Shown piece after piece: positions 14,698 to 20,466 of a stretch of 23,571 nt of DNA. The position numbers were made by a program, and so were the translations under genes. This DNA comes from a virus, in IMG/VR virus record IMGVR_UViG_3300034356_001753, positions 1 through 23,571 of that record. One strand, written 5' to 3'. Each line of letters opens with the position of its first letter. Positions within the stretch are counted from its first letter, which is position 1. The notes beneath the pieces were generated by a model. The model saw only the letters and a list, made by a program, of their open reading frames with translations. It was not told where the DNA came from and did no database searches.

Positions 14698-14994
14698 ATG
14701 ACTTTTGACGCACAGGAAGATCGCCACCGCTTTGAAGATCACACGCCGATGGATGAAACGGATGCAGAGATTCAAGGCTTGGTTAACGTGTTGACCGACC
14801 CAAAGATTTTGGCCGATGCTTTTGCCGACTTCATCGTCTACTCAGACGAAGGCTTGGCGGCGCTGGCAATCATTCTCGGGGCTAACTCAACTGATCGCAA
14901 AATGGCGGCTATTGAGAAGCTGAAACACGCTTACATTGACGCGCCTTACACCGTGACTGTTCGTGAGGCCGAAGTCACTAAACTTTTGAGTTAA
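14698..14994 (+). CDS. First gene of the plus-strand early operon (98 aa)
   Basis: AGGAG lies 7 bases before the ATG in the repeated leader cassette. The product is acidic and helical (DAEIQGLVNVLTDPKILADAFADF, split as NVLTDPKILADAFADF and EGLAALAIILG), with a C-terminal VREAEVTKLLS. No HTH and no arginine-rich N-type motif, so it is not an obvious antiterminator although it occupies the place of lambda N. Function unknown. Confidence 0.65.
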   Translation: MTFDAQEDRHRFEDHTPMDETDAEIQGLVNVLTDPKILADAFADFIVYSDEGLAALAIILGANSTDRKMAAIEKLKHAYIDAPYTVTVREAEVTKLLS

Positions 14995-15007
14995 TGGGGG
15001 GAATGAC

Positions 15008-15106
15008 ATGGTTATTTACCGCCTTTTCAAGTTCTACCGTAGAAGCGGTATGACTACAATCAGCGCCTTTCACCGGGCAGTTATCACGGCCTTTCGGGGC
15101 TACTAA
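15008..15106 (+). CDS. Very small basic protein (32 aa)
   Basis: The ATG at 15008 follows a GGGGGGA purine run. The product is basic (YRLFKFYRRSGMTTISAFHRA), ending in FRGY, with an amphipathic look. Its stop (TAA) runs straight into the AAGGAG ribosome site of the Sak-like gene. Another ATG at 15003 in a different frame gives only 16 codons. Support is spacing and composition only. Confidence 0.4.
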   Translation: MVIYRLFKFYRRSGMTTISAFHRAVITAFRGY

Positions 15107-15115
15107 GGAGAGAAC

Positions 15116-15742
15116 ATGAGCATCGCAACACTGCTTACAACGAACGTAAACGAGCATACAGAGCGCAAACAGAACCTGACCTACCTCTCGTGGGCATGGG
15201 CATGGGCAGAGGCTTTAAAAGCCGATCCAAAGGCCACCTACAAAGTGGAGATGTTTGGCGACAAGTGCTTTATGGATATCAACGGCACGGCAATGGTCTG
15301 GGTCACGGTCACAATCTTTGACAAAGCCATGACCTGCCAGCTACCCGTGATGGATCACCGCAACAAGGCAATCCCAAAGCCTGACGCTTTCCAAGTGAAC
15401 ACGGCAATCATGCGCTGCATGACAAAGGCACTCAGCTTGCACGGCCTGGGGTTGTATATCTATGCCGGAGAGGACTTGCCCGAAGGCGAAGAACCCGCAC
15501 CAATCCCTGCACCTGCGCCCAAGATGGTTCACCGTCCCATTGGCAATCCAGAGGAAAACGTCACAGCCGAAGAACAGGCTTATTTGCGTGAACTCGCAAG
15601 CCGTTTGACCGACATGGTTGATGCAGGTTCAGGCCCAGTCGCAGCCGAAGCGTTAAAGGGTGAGAATTTGGAGGAGCCACAAAAACTGTTTATCTGGAGC
15701 TTGCTCCCGTCCCATGTTCGATCAGCAATCAAGAAAGGTTAA
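15116..15742 (+). CDS. Sak/DUF1071-type single-strand annealing protein
   Basis: This recombinase anneals complementary single strands in phage recombination, analogous to lambda Bet or P22 Erf. The N-terminal half (1-125) carries the DUF1071 signature: NLTYLSWAWAWAEALKA, FMDINGTAMVWVTVTI, and DAFQVNTAIMRCMTKALSLHGLGLYIYAGEDL in three adjoining parts. The C-terminal half has a Pro/Ala linker and a helical domain (EEQAYLRELASRL). AAGGAG lies 5 bases before the ATG. The 208-aa length fits. Its neighbours are MazG-like and SSB-like genes, a typical recombination module. Confidence 0.85.
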   Translation: MSIATLLTTNVNEHTERKQNLTYLSWAWAWAEALKADPKATYKVEMFGDKCFMDINGTAMVWVTVTIFDKAMTCQLPVMDHRNKAIPKPDAFQVNTAIMRCMTKALSLHGLGLYIYAGEDLPEGEEPAPIPAPAPKMVHRPIGNPEENVTAEEQAYLRELASRLTDMVDAGSGPVAAEALKGENLEEPQKLFIWSLLPSHVRSAIKKG

Positions 15743-15744
15743 GA

Positions 15745-16104
15745 ATGAGTTTTGCAGACGTAGAACTGTCCGTGGTTAGATGGGCAGAGGCAAGGAAAAT
15801 CTACCCCAACAGCAACCCCAAGGCTCAGAGCATGAAAACGCTTGAGGAGGCGGGGGAACTGTTGGAAGCGGCCACGGCCCTCAAGGTCTTGAAAGATGCA
15901 GAGATGGAACACACGCCTATCTATGCTCACTGGCAAGACAAATACAGGGATGCCATTGGGGACGTTATGGTGACTTTAACCATCGGTGCAGCTTTGGCCG
16001 ATGTTGACCTGGTGGAGTGCTTTAAAGGCGCTTATGAGGAAATCAAAGACCGCAAGGGCCACATGAACAGTAGTGGTTTATTTATCAAAGAGGAAGCAAA
16101 GTAA
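15745..16104 (+). CDS. MazG-like nucleotide pyrophosphohydrolase
   Basis: A member of the all-alpha NTP pyrophosphohydrolase group that hydrolyses nucleoside triphosphates or related nucleotides. Metal-binding residues are suggested by E34, E35 and E38 (TLEEAGELLEA) and by D69 and D73 (RDAIGDVMVTL). The family's usual ExxD has Ala in the Glu position, with Asp one residue before it, a pattern also seen in other phage MazG-like proteins. It ends with AYEEIKDRKGHMNSSGLFIKE, typical of the phage subfamily. It starts two bases after the Sak-like stop and overlaps the next start. Confidence 0.75.
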   Translation: MSFADVELSVVRWAEARKIYPNSNPKAQSMKTLEEAGELLEAATALKVLKDAEMEHTPIYAHWQDKYRDAIGDVMVTLTIGAALADVDLVECFKGAYEEIKDRKGHMNSSGLFIKEEAK

Positions 16105-16415
16105 TGGCACACAAAACACACGACCTAGCGGTCAAAGTCGGTTCATACACCAACCAACAAGGCGAACAAAAGAATCGCTATCAGAACGTGGGCGCTTTGA
16201 TGCAAGGCGATAACGGGCCTTTTATCATGCTTGCCAAGTGGTTTAACCCCGCTGGCGTTCAAGATGATCGTGGCGGTGAATCCATCCTGATTTCGGTCTT
16301 TGAGCCACGCCAAGATGGTCAGCAAGCACCAGCACAGCGGCCAGCTTCACGACCTGCACAGCGGGGAGCGCCAGCGCCTCGACAATCAAACGATTTTGAC
16401 GACCCGCCTTTTTGA
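16104..16415 (+). CDS. SSB-like protein with acidic tip
   Basis: The start overlaps the previous stop (TAATG). The N-terminal 70 residues look like a compact beta domain (LAVKVGSYTNQQGEQKNRYQ, then GALMQGDNGPFIML and SILISVFEP). A disordered Gln/Pro/Arg/Ala linker follows, and the protein ends NDFDDPPF. That end closely matches the DFDDDIPF tip of bacterial SSB, which recruits repair and replication proteins. The SSB assignment is by this layout and by the Sak neighbour; the core is not a textbook OB fold by eye. Confidence 0.6.
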   Translation: MAHKTHDLAVKVGSYTNQQGEQKNRYQNVGALMQGDNGPFIMLAKWFNPAGVQDDRGGESILISVFEPRQDGQQAPAQRPASRPAQRGAPAPRQSNDFDDPPF

Positions 16416-16426
16416 GGCATAAATAC

Positions 16427-16450
16427 AACAGCCCTTCGGGGCTGTTTCTA
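16427..16450 (+). terminator. Intrinsic terminator after SSB-like gene
   Basis: AACAGCCC (16427-16434), TTCG tetraloop, GGGCTGTT (16439-16446), then TTCTA. The stem is perfect with a very stable tetraloop, but the T-run is short, so termination may be partial. It closes the recombination genes. Confidence 0.7.
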
Positions 16451-16476
16451 CATAAGGGTTTGTCCCTATATGTGGT

Positions 16477-16524
16477 GCAAAGTTTTGTTGTATAGTAGAG
16501 GCTTCAACAACAGGAGATAACATG
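16477..16524 (+). promoter_or_regulatory. Second early promoter with repeated leader cassette
   Basis: GCAAAG, 8 bases, TATAGT (16491-16496) with TGTTG directly before the -10, then GAGGCTTCAACAACAGGAGATAACATG in two parts to the start codon at 16522. The leader is near-identical to that at 14668-14700. No proper -35 is seen, so an activator or another contact is likely. Confidence 0.6.
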
Positions 16525-16659
16525 AAACACAAACCAATGGCAACCTACAACCGCAAGGGCTACGACAAAGGCGACCTTCTCGTTATCGGGGTCTGCTTTG
16601 CAATCTTTGTAGCGATTGCAGTGATGCACTTTGCTGGCTGGTTGCCAGGTGACGTATGA
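16522..16659 (+). CDS. Small membrane protein (45 aa)
   Basis: The ATG follows AGGAG in the repeated cassette. A polar, basic N-terminus (MKHKPMATYNRKGYDKGD) precedes one hydrophobic helix (LLVIGVCFAIFVAIAVMHF) and a short tail. The stop overlaps the next start as ATGA. No family is recognised. Confidence 0.6.
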   Translation: MKHKPMATYNRKGYDKGDLLVIGVCFAIFVAIAVMHFAGWLPGDV

Positions 16660-16871
16660 GATACATCGTCATTCTTTTAGCCCTAGCTTTGGGGACAGTT
16701 TTGATTAACTGGTCTTTTGAGTTAGGTGAAAAACAAGGGTATGCCAAGGGCTACTCTGATGGAAAACGGGTTGAGCCTAGCACCTCACAATGTCTAGGTT
16801 TTTGGTTTGGCGGGAAAGTGCCTGATAACCGGATGAATGAATTGAGAAACTTTTGCAAGGAGATGAAATGA
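16656..16871 (+). CDS. Small membrane-anchored protein (71 aa)
   Basis: The N-terminal hydrophobic segment (YIVILLALALGTVLINW) is an anchor or uncleaved signal, with no clear cleavage site. A short charged stretch (FELGEKQGYAKGYSDGKR) and a C-terminal half with two cysteines (QCLGFWFGG, NFCKEMK) follow, possibly bonded in the periplasm. It overlaps both neighbours as ATGA. Confidence 0.6.
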   Translation: MRYIVILLALALGTVLINWSFELGEKQGYAKGYSDGKRVEPSTSQCLGFWFGGKVPDNRMNELRNFCKEMK

Positions 16872-17035
16872 GCCAAGACCACGAGAGTTGCCCACAATGC
16901 GGGGCTGATGACTACGAAACCCACCGACCCCATTGGGCTGATGGTGTAGCGCCTTTTAAGCCGTTCTGTGAATGCCGATGTGGTGCTACTTGGGATGAAG
17001 ATCAGCCATTGCCAACAACAGGGGAAACCAAATGA
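16868..17035 (+). CDS. Zinc-ribbon-like small protein (55 aa)
   Basis: The start is at MSQDHESC, overlapping the previous stop as ATGA with AAGGAG 5 bases upstream. CPQCG near the N-terminus and CECRCG near residue 40 form a four-cysteine zinc-ribbon arrangement. THRPHWADG lies between. The type occurs widely in phage accessory genes; function unknown. Confidence 0.6.
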   Translation: MSQDHESCPQCGADDYETHRPHWADGVAPFKPFCECRCGATWDEDQPLPTTGETK

Positions 17036-17214
17036 CCCCCAAACGCCACGACCCTTTGACCTACCGTTACCCCAGGACGGCCAGCCAAGCCTTTGGTTAC
17101 GAAAGCCCCGTAGAGTTGCCAAAAGAACCCTCATTGCTTCGTTGGTGGGGCGAGATGTTTGTAGCCCTCAACATAGTTCTTTTCTGCATCTTTGTCGTAA
17201 AGGTGGTTTTATGA
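17032..17214 (+). CDS. Small protein with RYPRT motif and C-terminal helix (60 aa)
   Basis: A soluble N-terminal half with RYPRTASQAFGYESP resembles short phage proteins having RYPRT...AFG near the start. A C-terminal transmembrane segment (MFVALNIVLFCIFVVKVVL) makes it probably tail-anchored. It overlaps both neighbours as ATGA. Confidence 0.6.
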   Translation: MTPKRHDPLTYRYPRTASQAFGYESPVELPKEPSLLRWWGEMFVALNIVLFCIFVVKVVL

Positions 17215-17429
17215 ACAGCGACCACAAAAGAATCACCATCCCCGTGGACGACAACATAGACAAAATCCGTGCTTTCATCCAAACACAAACAGGGGTTGAA
17301 ATGACTTACACCCAGTTATTTAACCACCTGATTCACTTCTACATCACCCACGCCGCCGAACCTCGCACGAAATGGGCACCAATCTTTCACGATGTCTCCC
17401 GAACCAATCGACCTAATCCGAGCAACTAA
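17211..17429 (+). CDS. Possible ribbon-helix-helix protein (72 aa)
   Basis: The start overlaps the previous stop as ATGA. KRITIPVDDNIDKIRAF looks like the beta-strand plus helix 1 of Arc/MetJ-type regulators, and EMTYTQLFNHLIHFYI like the second helix. A longer frame begins upstream but overlaps two genes. RHH identity is by pattern only. Confidence 0.5.
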   Translation: MNSDHKRITIPVDDNIDKIRAFIQTQTGVEMTYTQLFNHLIHFYITHAAEPRTKWAPIFHDVSRTNRPNPSN

Positions 17430-17673
17430 AAACCCGTGGGGGCTTACAGAATCCCAGTGCTATGTGCTGAGAATGTATTGCACCTACGGAAACAACAAAC
17501 GAACCGTCAACGCCACGAACACCAGCGCAAAGAATATTGAACACCACCTACTTGTTGCCCGTAAAAAGATGGGTTTTCGAGGCAGTGACATTCGACTATT
17601 CCTTCAATGGAATACATGGGTAAATCAACTGGAACTTTTTTATGAACACAGCACACAATCGAATCATCGCTGA
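17392..17673 (+). CDS. LuxR/sigma4-like HTH protein (93 aa)
   Basis: The core LTESQCYVLRMYCTYGNN, then KNIEHHLLVARKKMGF, follows the LuxR C-terminal (GerE) pattern LTxxExxVL...KTVExHLxxxxxKLG, and so is a likely DNA-binding domain. There is no receiver or autoinducer domain. The ATG overlaps the 72-aa gene by 38 bases in another frame, and its own end overlaps the next gene by 32 bases. Confidence 0.6.
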   Translation: MSPEPIDLIRATKNPWGLTESQCYVLRMYCTYGNNKRTVNATNTSAKNIEHHLLVARKKMGFRGSDIRLFLQWNTWVNQLELFYEHSTQSNHR

Positions 17674-18013
17674 ACTTGCCTCATTCCCAAACATCACGGT
17701 TTACCGCCTAGCCACCAATCTGGACATGGAACTGGAAAACGTGCGCCAATATATGCGTGAACTTGTTGAACTTAAGAAAGCCACTTGCAATTACGGACGC
17801 TGGAAATTGTGGGAAATGGCGCAGGTAACAGGCCCACGCTTTATCCCTTCAGGGAAATACGATGGAGCCGAATTAAAGCCGTTTACATGCCGTCCGGGGT
17901 CGATGGATGCCTATGCATTGCCCAGTCTAGATAATGGCGAGAAAACAGCTTATAACGGCCCTAAACCGATTTTGACGACTCAGCTTGTTGACCGACAGAA
18001 TCATCATAACTGA
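17642..18013 (+). CDS. Phage protein with winged-HTH-like N-terminus (123 aa)
   Basis: Residues 5-55 (IIAELASFPNITVYRLATNL, then NVRQYMRELVELKKATC) read as a winged HTH of the ArsR/MarR style. The C-terminal half has TCRPGSMDAYALPSLDNGE and PKPIL, found at the end of other phage regulatory or early proteins. It is the last gene of the plus early operon, ending 3 bases before the shared intergenic hairpin. Role in early regulation is inferred. Confidence 0.6.
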   Translation: MNTAHNRIIAELASFPNITVYRLATNLDMELENVRQYMRELVELKKATCNYGRWKLWEMAQVTGPRFIPSGKYDGAELKPFTCRPGSMDAYALPSLDNGEKTAYNGPKPILTTQLVDRQNHHN

Positions 18014-18015
18014 CG

Positions 18016-18045
18016 AAAAAAAGCCCCGGTTTTTTAGGCCGGGGC
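18016..18045 (-). terminator. Strong intrinsic terminator of the lysis operon
   Basis: On the minus strand GCCCCGG (18045-18039), a 9-base loop, CCGGGGC (18029-18023) and TTTTTTT (18022-18016). It ends transcription coming from the endolysin gene, whose stop is at 18095. On the plus strand the same hairpin has no T-run after it, so it may only pause RNA polymerase leaving the early operon. Confidence 0.85.
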
Positions 18046-18057
18046 AAAGGTTTTGCA

Positions 18058-18102
18058 ACCACAGGAGAGACAATGACAATCTCTGTGACCGATTTTAACT
18101 GA
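18058..18102 (+). other. Orphan ribosome site and start codon
   Basis: GCAACCACAGGAGAGACAATG (two parts: GCAACCACAGGAG and the ATG at 18073) resembles the repeated early leader, but the frame stops after nine codons inside the oppositely oriented endolysin gene. The region also folds (CACAG/CTGTG). It may be the 5' remnant of an early gene. Confidence 0.35.
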
Positions 18103-18544
18103 TTCCAGGTGTGTATTGTGTTTTGCCGCCCACGCTTTTAGCGGTCAAGGTCTGGTTTTTCAGGTTATCGGGACTGTATGAGACATGAACCCACCCTGAG
18201 TCGGGGACGCCCTTGGTGTAAAACTCCAAAATTAGCTGCGTGAACTTGAGGTTATCCCGAATCCACTCAGCAAGGGTCTTATTGTCCATTCCTAGCACTT
18301 CAATATCAGCGGCCATACCAAGGGTGTGGTCTGAGGTCTTGGAGCCTCCAACAGCCTTATTTACCTCTGGACTACGATAACCCGAGTTCACAATTACAGG
18401 CCCACATTTATCCCGAATCGGTTGTAAGACGTTATCAACCAATGCTTGCAGGTTGTCAATCACCCTCAGACTTGGGGTGTTGTCTTTGTTGCGGACAGAG
18501 GTTTTAGACAGTTCGGCAACAGTGAAATGCTTGGATAAGTTCAT
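18095..18544 (-). CDS. Endolysin, peptidase M15A-like
   Basis: A zinc peptidase that cuts peptidoglycan cross-links to release virions. The diagnostic SGYRSPEVNKAVGG and SDHTLGMAADIEV give zinc ligands H73 and D80; GWVHVSY supplies H120, and E107 (LILEFY) is a candidate catalytic residue. The 149-aa length is usual for these endolysins. There is no signal peptide, so it needs a holin. Its start overlaps the holin stop as ATGA, and it is last in the lysis operon before the terminator. Confidence 0.88.
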   Translation of the reverse strand: MNLSKHFTVAELSKTSVRNKDNTPSLRVIDNLQALVDNVLQPIRDKCGPVIVNSGYRSPEVNKAVGGSKTSDHTLGMAADIEVLGMDNKTLAEWIRDNLKFTQLILEFYTKGVPDSGWVHVSYSPDNLKNQTLTAKSVGGKTQYTPGIS

Positions 18545-18780
18545 TTTTTCAGCGTGTTGAGTTCTTCAGTTTTAGCCTTAGAACCAGCGGACGAACCGAA
18601 GTAAAAATTGATGATTGTTGCCACCACACTACCTAGCAAAAAGCCAAGGATAGTGTCGGCGAAGCGCACATTCTCAGAGGGAATCGTCCCAAAGGTAATG
18701 AAGCCAATGTAGAGGGCAGAGGCAATCGACCAACAGATCGCCAACCAGATAGGGAATTGCTTTACAAAGTTATCACTCAT
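18541..18780 (-). CDS. Holin (two-helix, 79 aa)
   Basis: The start at MSDNFVKQF overlaps the spanin stop as ATGA; an ATG 9 bases earlier is a possible longer start. Two hydrophobic segments (about 7-31 and 40-60) and a charged C-terminus (GSSAGSKAKTEELNTLKK) fit a class II holin. NFYFGSSAGSKAKTE is an ending found in other phage holin-like membrane proteins. Position directly before the endolysin supports the role: a timed membrane hole that releases the endolysin. Confidence 0.75.
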   Translation of the reverse strand: MSDNFVKQFPIWLAICWSIASALYIGFITFGTIPSENVRFADTILGFLLGSVVATIINFYFGSSAGSKAKTEELNTLKK

Positions 18781-19205
18781 TTTGGCCATGCCTCAAAAAT
18801 TAGTTGGGCGTTTGCTGAGAGATCGTCAGCCGTTCTCGCCATTTCGACAATTTCTGTTGAACACTCTGCGAATACGTCACTGAGGGCTTCAACATAAGCG
18901 GGGGAGGCGCAGGAATTGACGCCTTCACCTCGACCGTGTGCGATTTGGTCGCGCAACCGAACAAGCTCAGACTTAGCCCCGTCAGCAGCAGCACGGTTTT
19001 TGCTCGCAACAATTTGGGCGTTTGTAAGTGCTTCATCTTTTACCTTTTGAAGTCGCAAAGACTCATCAGCCGCCGATTGGATAGCAGCCTTTTCACGTTC
19101 GGTTGCTTGATGCTGAATTTGTTCAATCTCATACCCCAAGCGCCAGCCGTTGATTAAAAAACCAACAGCCAGCCCCGCAGCGAATAAACCTGCTTTTAGG
19201 TACAT
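18777..19205 (-). CDS. Rz: Rz-like inner-membrane spanin
   Basis: An N-terminal membrane anchor (YLKAGLFAAGLAVGFLING) is followed by a long periplasmic helical region (EIEQIQHQATEREKAAIQSA onward) and a final helical part, as in i-spanins. With the embedded Rz1 lipoprotein it would fuse inner and outer membranes at the end of lysis. Length of 142 aa is close to lambda Rz (153). It overlaps the lipoprotein gene before it (TGATG) and the holin after it. Confidence 0.8.
   Translation of the reverse strand: MYLKAGLFAAGLAVGFLINGWRLGYEIEQIQHQATEREKAAIQSAADESLRLQKVKDEALTNAQIVASKNRAAADGAKSELVRLRDQIAHGRGEGVNSCASPAYVEALSDVFAECSTEIVEMARTADDLSANAQLIFEAWPK
18800..19036 (-). CDS. Rz1: Rz1-like outer-membrane spanin lipoprotein, embedded in Rz
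   Basis: The frame lies entirely inside the Rz gene in a different register, the classical Rz/Rz1 architecture. A basic N-terminus and hydrophobic stretch (AKTVLLLTGLSLSLFGC) end in the lipobox LFGC with C28 as the lipidated residue. The mature part is proline-rich (IPAPPPLMLKP), as in other Rz1 proteins, then helical. This is stronger evidence than the frame length, because a random overlapping frame would not give a lipobox and a Pro-rich tract. Confidence 0.8.
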   Translation of the reverse strand: MKHLQTPKLLRAKTVLLLTGLSLSLFGCATKSHTVEVKASIPAPPPLMLKPSVTYSQSVQQKLSKWRERLTISQQTPN

Positions 19206-19666
19206 CAGTTGCCGTAGAGCAAGACTTGACCAGAATTTCCGACAATGGGTTCTTTGCGGCCCTGAACCAAGTCCACAATCATGTCATTGCTAGACTCTTG
19301 GTTTTTCACCGAGTTGTTGCTGTTTGTGATCGCCACATCGGTCTGAGCCTTGATGCCGTAGATTTGGGTCAGCGAAGGAACAATCAAAGATGCCCAGGGG
19401 AGGATTTGTTCTGCCACAGACTTAGGTGCGGCAATCATGGATTGAGAGCCTTTGTTCTGCGCCTTCAGTGCGAAATACATCAAGCCCATGCCTTTTGCCT
19501 GAGCGTCACCAGTAGCGGCCATGTTAGCAATCGCAGTATCGGCCCGAAGCTCGTTGTCAGCTTGGCGTTTTTCACGTTCGGCAATAGCGTTGTAGTAGGC
19601 ATCTTGACCCGTGGCGCAAGCCGTCAAGGTCAAAACCAGAGCAGTGGCAAGGATGATGCGTTTCAT
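19205..19666 (-). CDS. Phage lipoprotein (153 aa)
   Basis: A type II signal peptide with lipobox LTAC (C17) predicts an outer-membrane lipoprotein. The mature part begins with a long helical region (YNAIAEREKRQADNELRAD), has a middle hydrophobic part (ASLIVPSLTQIYGI), and ends in a Gly-rich tail. Its position between fibre-linked genes and the spanins suggests a lysis or superinfection-exclusion role, but no family is recognised. It overlaps both neighbours. Confidence 0.65.
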   Translation of the reverse strand: MKRIILATALVLTLTACATGQDAYYNAIAEREKRQADNELRADTAIANMAATGDAQAKGMGLMYFALKAQNKGSQSMIAAPKSVAEQILPWASLIVPSLTQIYGIKAQTDVAITNSNNSVKNQESSNDMIVDLVQGRKEPIVGNSGQVLLYGN

Positions 19667-19908
19667 TTGATTTCCTTTGATAACAAAGATTTGGCCCGTT
19701 CAATGTCAGCCTCGTATGACTTTTTGCAATGCTCTTTCTCAAAGACATACAGCAAAATATCAATGGTTTTCTGCGTCTTAGTCCAGCCTTGGCGATAAGA
19801 CCGACCCGAGATTGATTCGTTAGGATTGGTTTCGTCTAGCCGTGGCAAAAAAGCCACGTTGCACAGTTGGCTAAAAGCGTCACCAATGGCTAGGAATCGC
19901 TTAAGCAT
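19663..19908 (-). CDS. Small protein of the NESISGR type (81 aa)
   Basis: The start at MLKRFLAIGDAFSQL overlaps the previous stop by 8 bases; the longer frame upstream overlaps that gene and is rejected. NPNESISGRSYRQGW and KEHCKKSYEADIERAK recall a group of small phage proteins with NE(T/S)xSxRA(W/Y)R and a later HCxxSY, found near tail-fibre and lysis genes. Function unknown. The stop overlaps the lipoprotein start as ATGA. Confidence 0.6.
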   Translation of the reverse strand: MLKRFLAIGDAFSQLCNVAFLPRLDETNPNESISGRSYRQGWTKTQKTIDILLYVFEKEHCKKSYEADIERAKSLLSKEIK

Positions 19909-20212
19909 CAGGCCACTCCAAGACAGGTAACTCACCCTTGATAGCGTCATACCCGCTAGGCATTGGGCGAGTTCCTGCTTTGACTTCCTCATAGATGTCA
20001 TACAGCTTGGCCCACGTTGCATCCCGTGATTCAACACAGTATTGCCCTTCATCAGCAAACTTTGGATTGGCGCTCGTGGCATAAGTGCAAGCACTCAAAA
20101 TGCCGTCATAATTGCGAGTCTTGGCAAAAGCATCCAAACGGTCTTGGGTTGCTTGGGTGATGCTGTTCTTGATGGTTTCTGCTTGTTTAGCAGGGTCAAT
20201 CTTGATAATCAT
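19901..20212 (-). CDS. Tail-fibre-linked hypothetical protein (103 aa)
   Basis: Overlaps the previous gene's stop as ATGA. It is helical and Ala-rich (KQAETIKNSITQATQDRLDAF, split here as ETIKNSITQATQ and DRLDAFAKTR), with IYEEVKAGTRPMPSG and ELPVLEWPDA at the end. Proteins with this pattern sit beside fibre genes in other phages and may take part in tail assembly (inference). Confidence 0.6.
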   Translation of the reverse strand: MIIKIDPAKQAETIKNSITQATQDRLDAFAKTRNYDGILSACTYATSANPKFADEGQYCVESRDATWAKLYDIYEEVKAGTRPMPSGYDAIKGELPVLEWPDA

Positions 20213-20457
20213 GGCTTCACCTCAAATTCGCTAGAAACACCACCAACACCGTCAGTCAGGTCAGCTTCGTCAACCGTCCAAGCATTGCGCTCAGAGCGAT
20301 CAGATGGAATGTCAGCAGCGTCCACGATTTTGAATGGCTTGCCAGCAGGAACGTCCTTGATTGCAATGGCTTGGATGCTGTGCTGCTCAAGGGCTTCTGG
20401 TGTAGGGATGATGACAGCGACCACGCCGTTGTCTTGGTTGTAGATGATTCGGTTCAT
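20209..20457 (-). CDS. Tail-fibre-linked protein, PSDRS type (82 aa)
   Basis: AAGGA lies 6 bases before the ATG. The sequence VAVIIPTPEALEQHSIQAIA, then KDVPAGKPFKIVDAADIPSD, is a layout I recognise from small proteins directly downstream of phage tail-fibre genes. It is probably a fibre-assembly chaperone or tip component; evidence for that is position only. It begins 9 bases after the fibre stop. Confidence 0.65.
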   Translation of the reverse strand: MNRIIYNQDNGVVAVIIPTPEALEQHSIQAIAIKDVPAGKPFKIVDAADIPSDRSERNAWTVDEADLTDGVGGVSSEFEVKP

Positions 20458-20466
20458 GGTGTGTCC

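Noticed and set aside
14698-14994. Lambda N-like antiterminator
   Set aside because: Right position but the protein is acidic and has no arginine-rich RNA-binding N-terminus.
19663-20094. Full 143-codon reading of the 81-aa gene
   Set aside because: The first 62 codons overlap the 103-aa gene and the ATG at 19908 fits the coupled arrangement.
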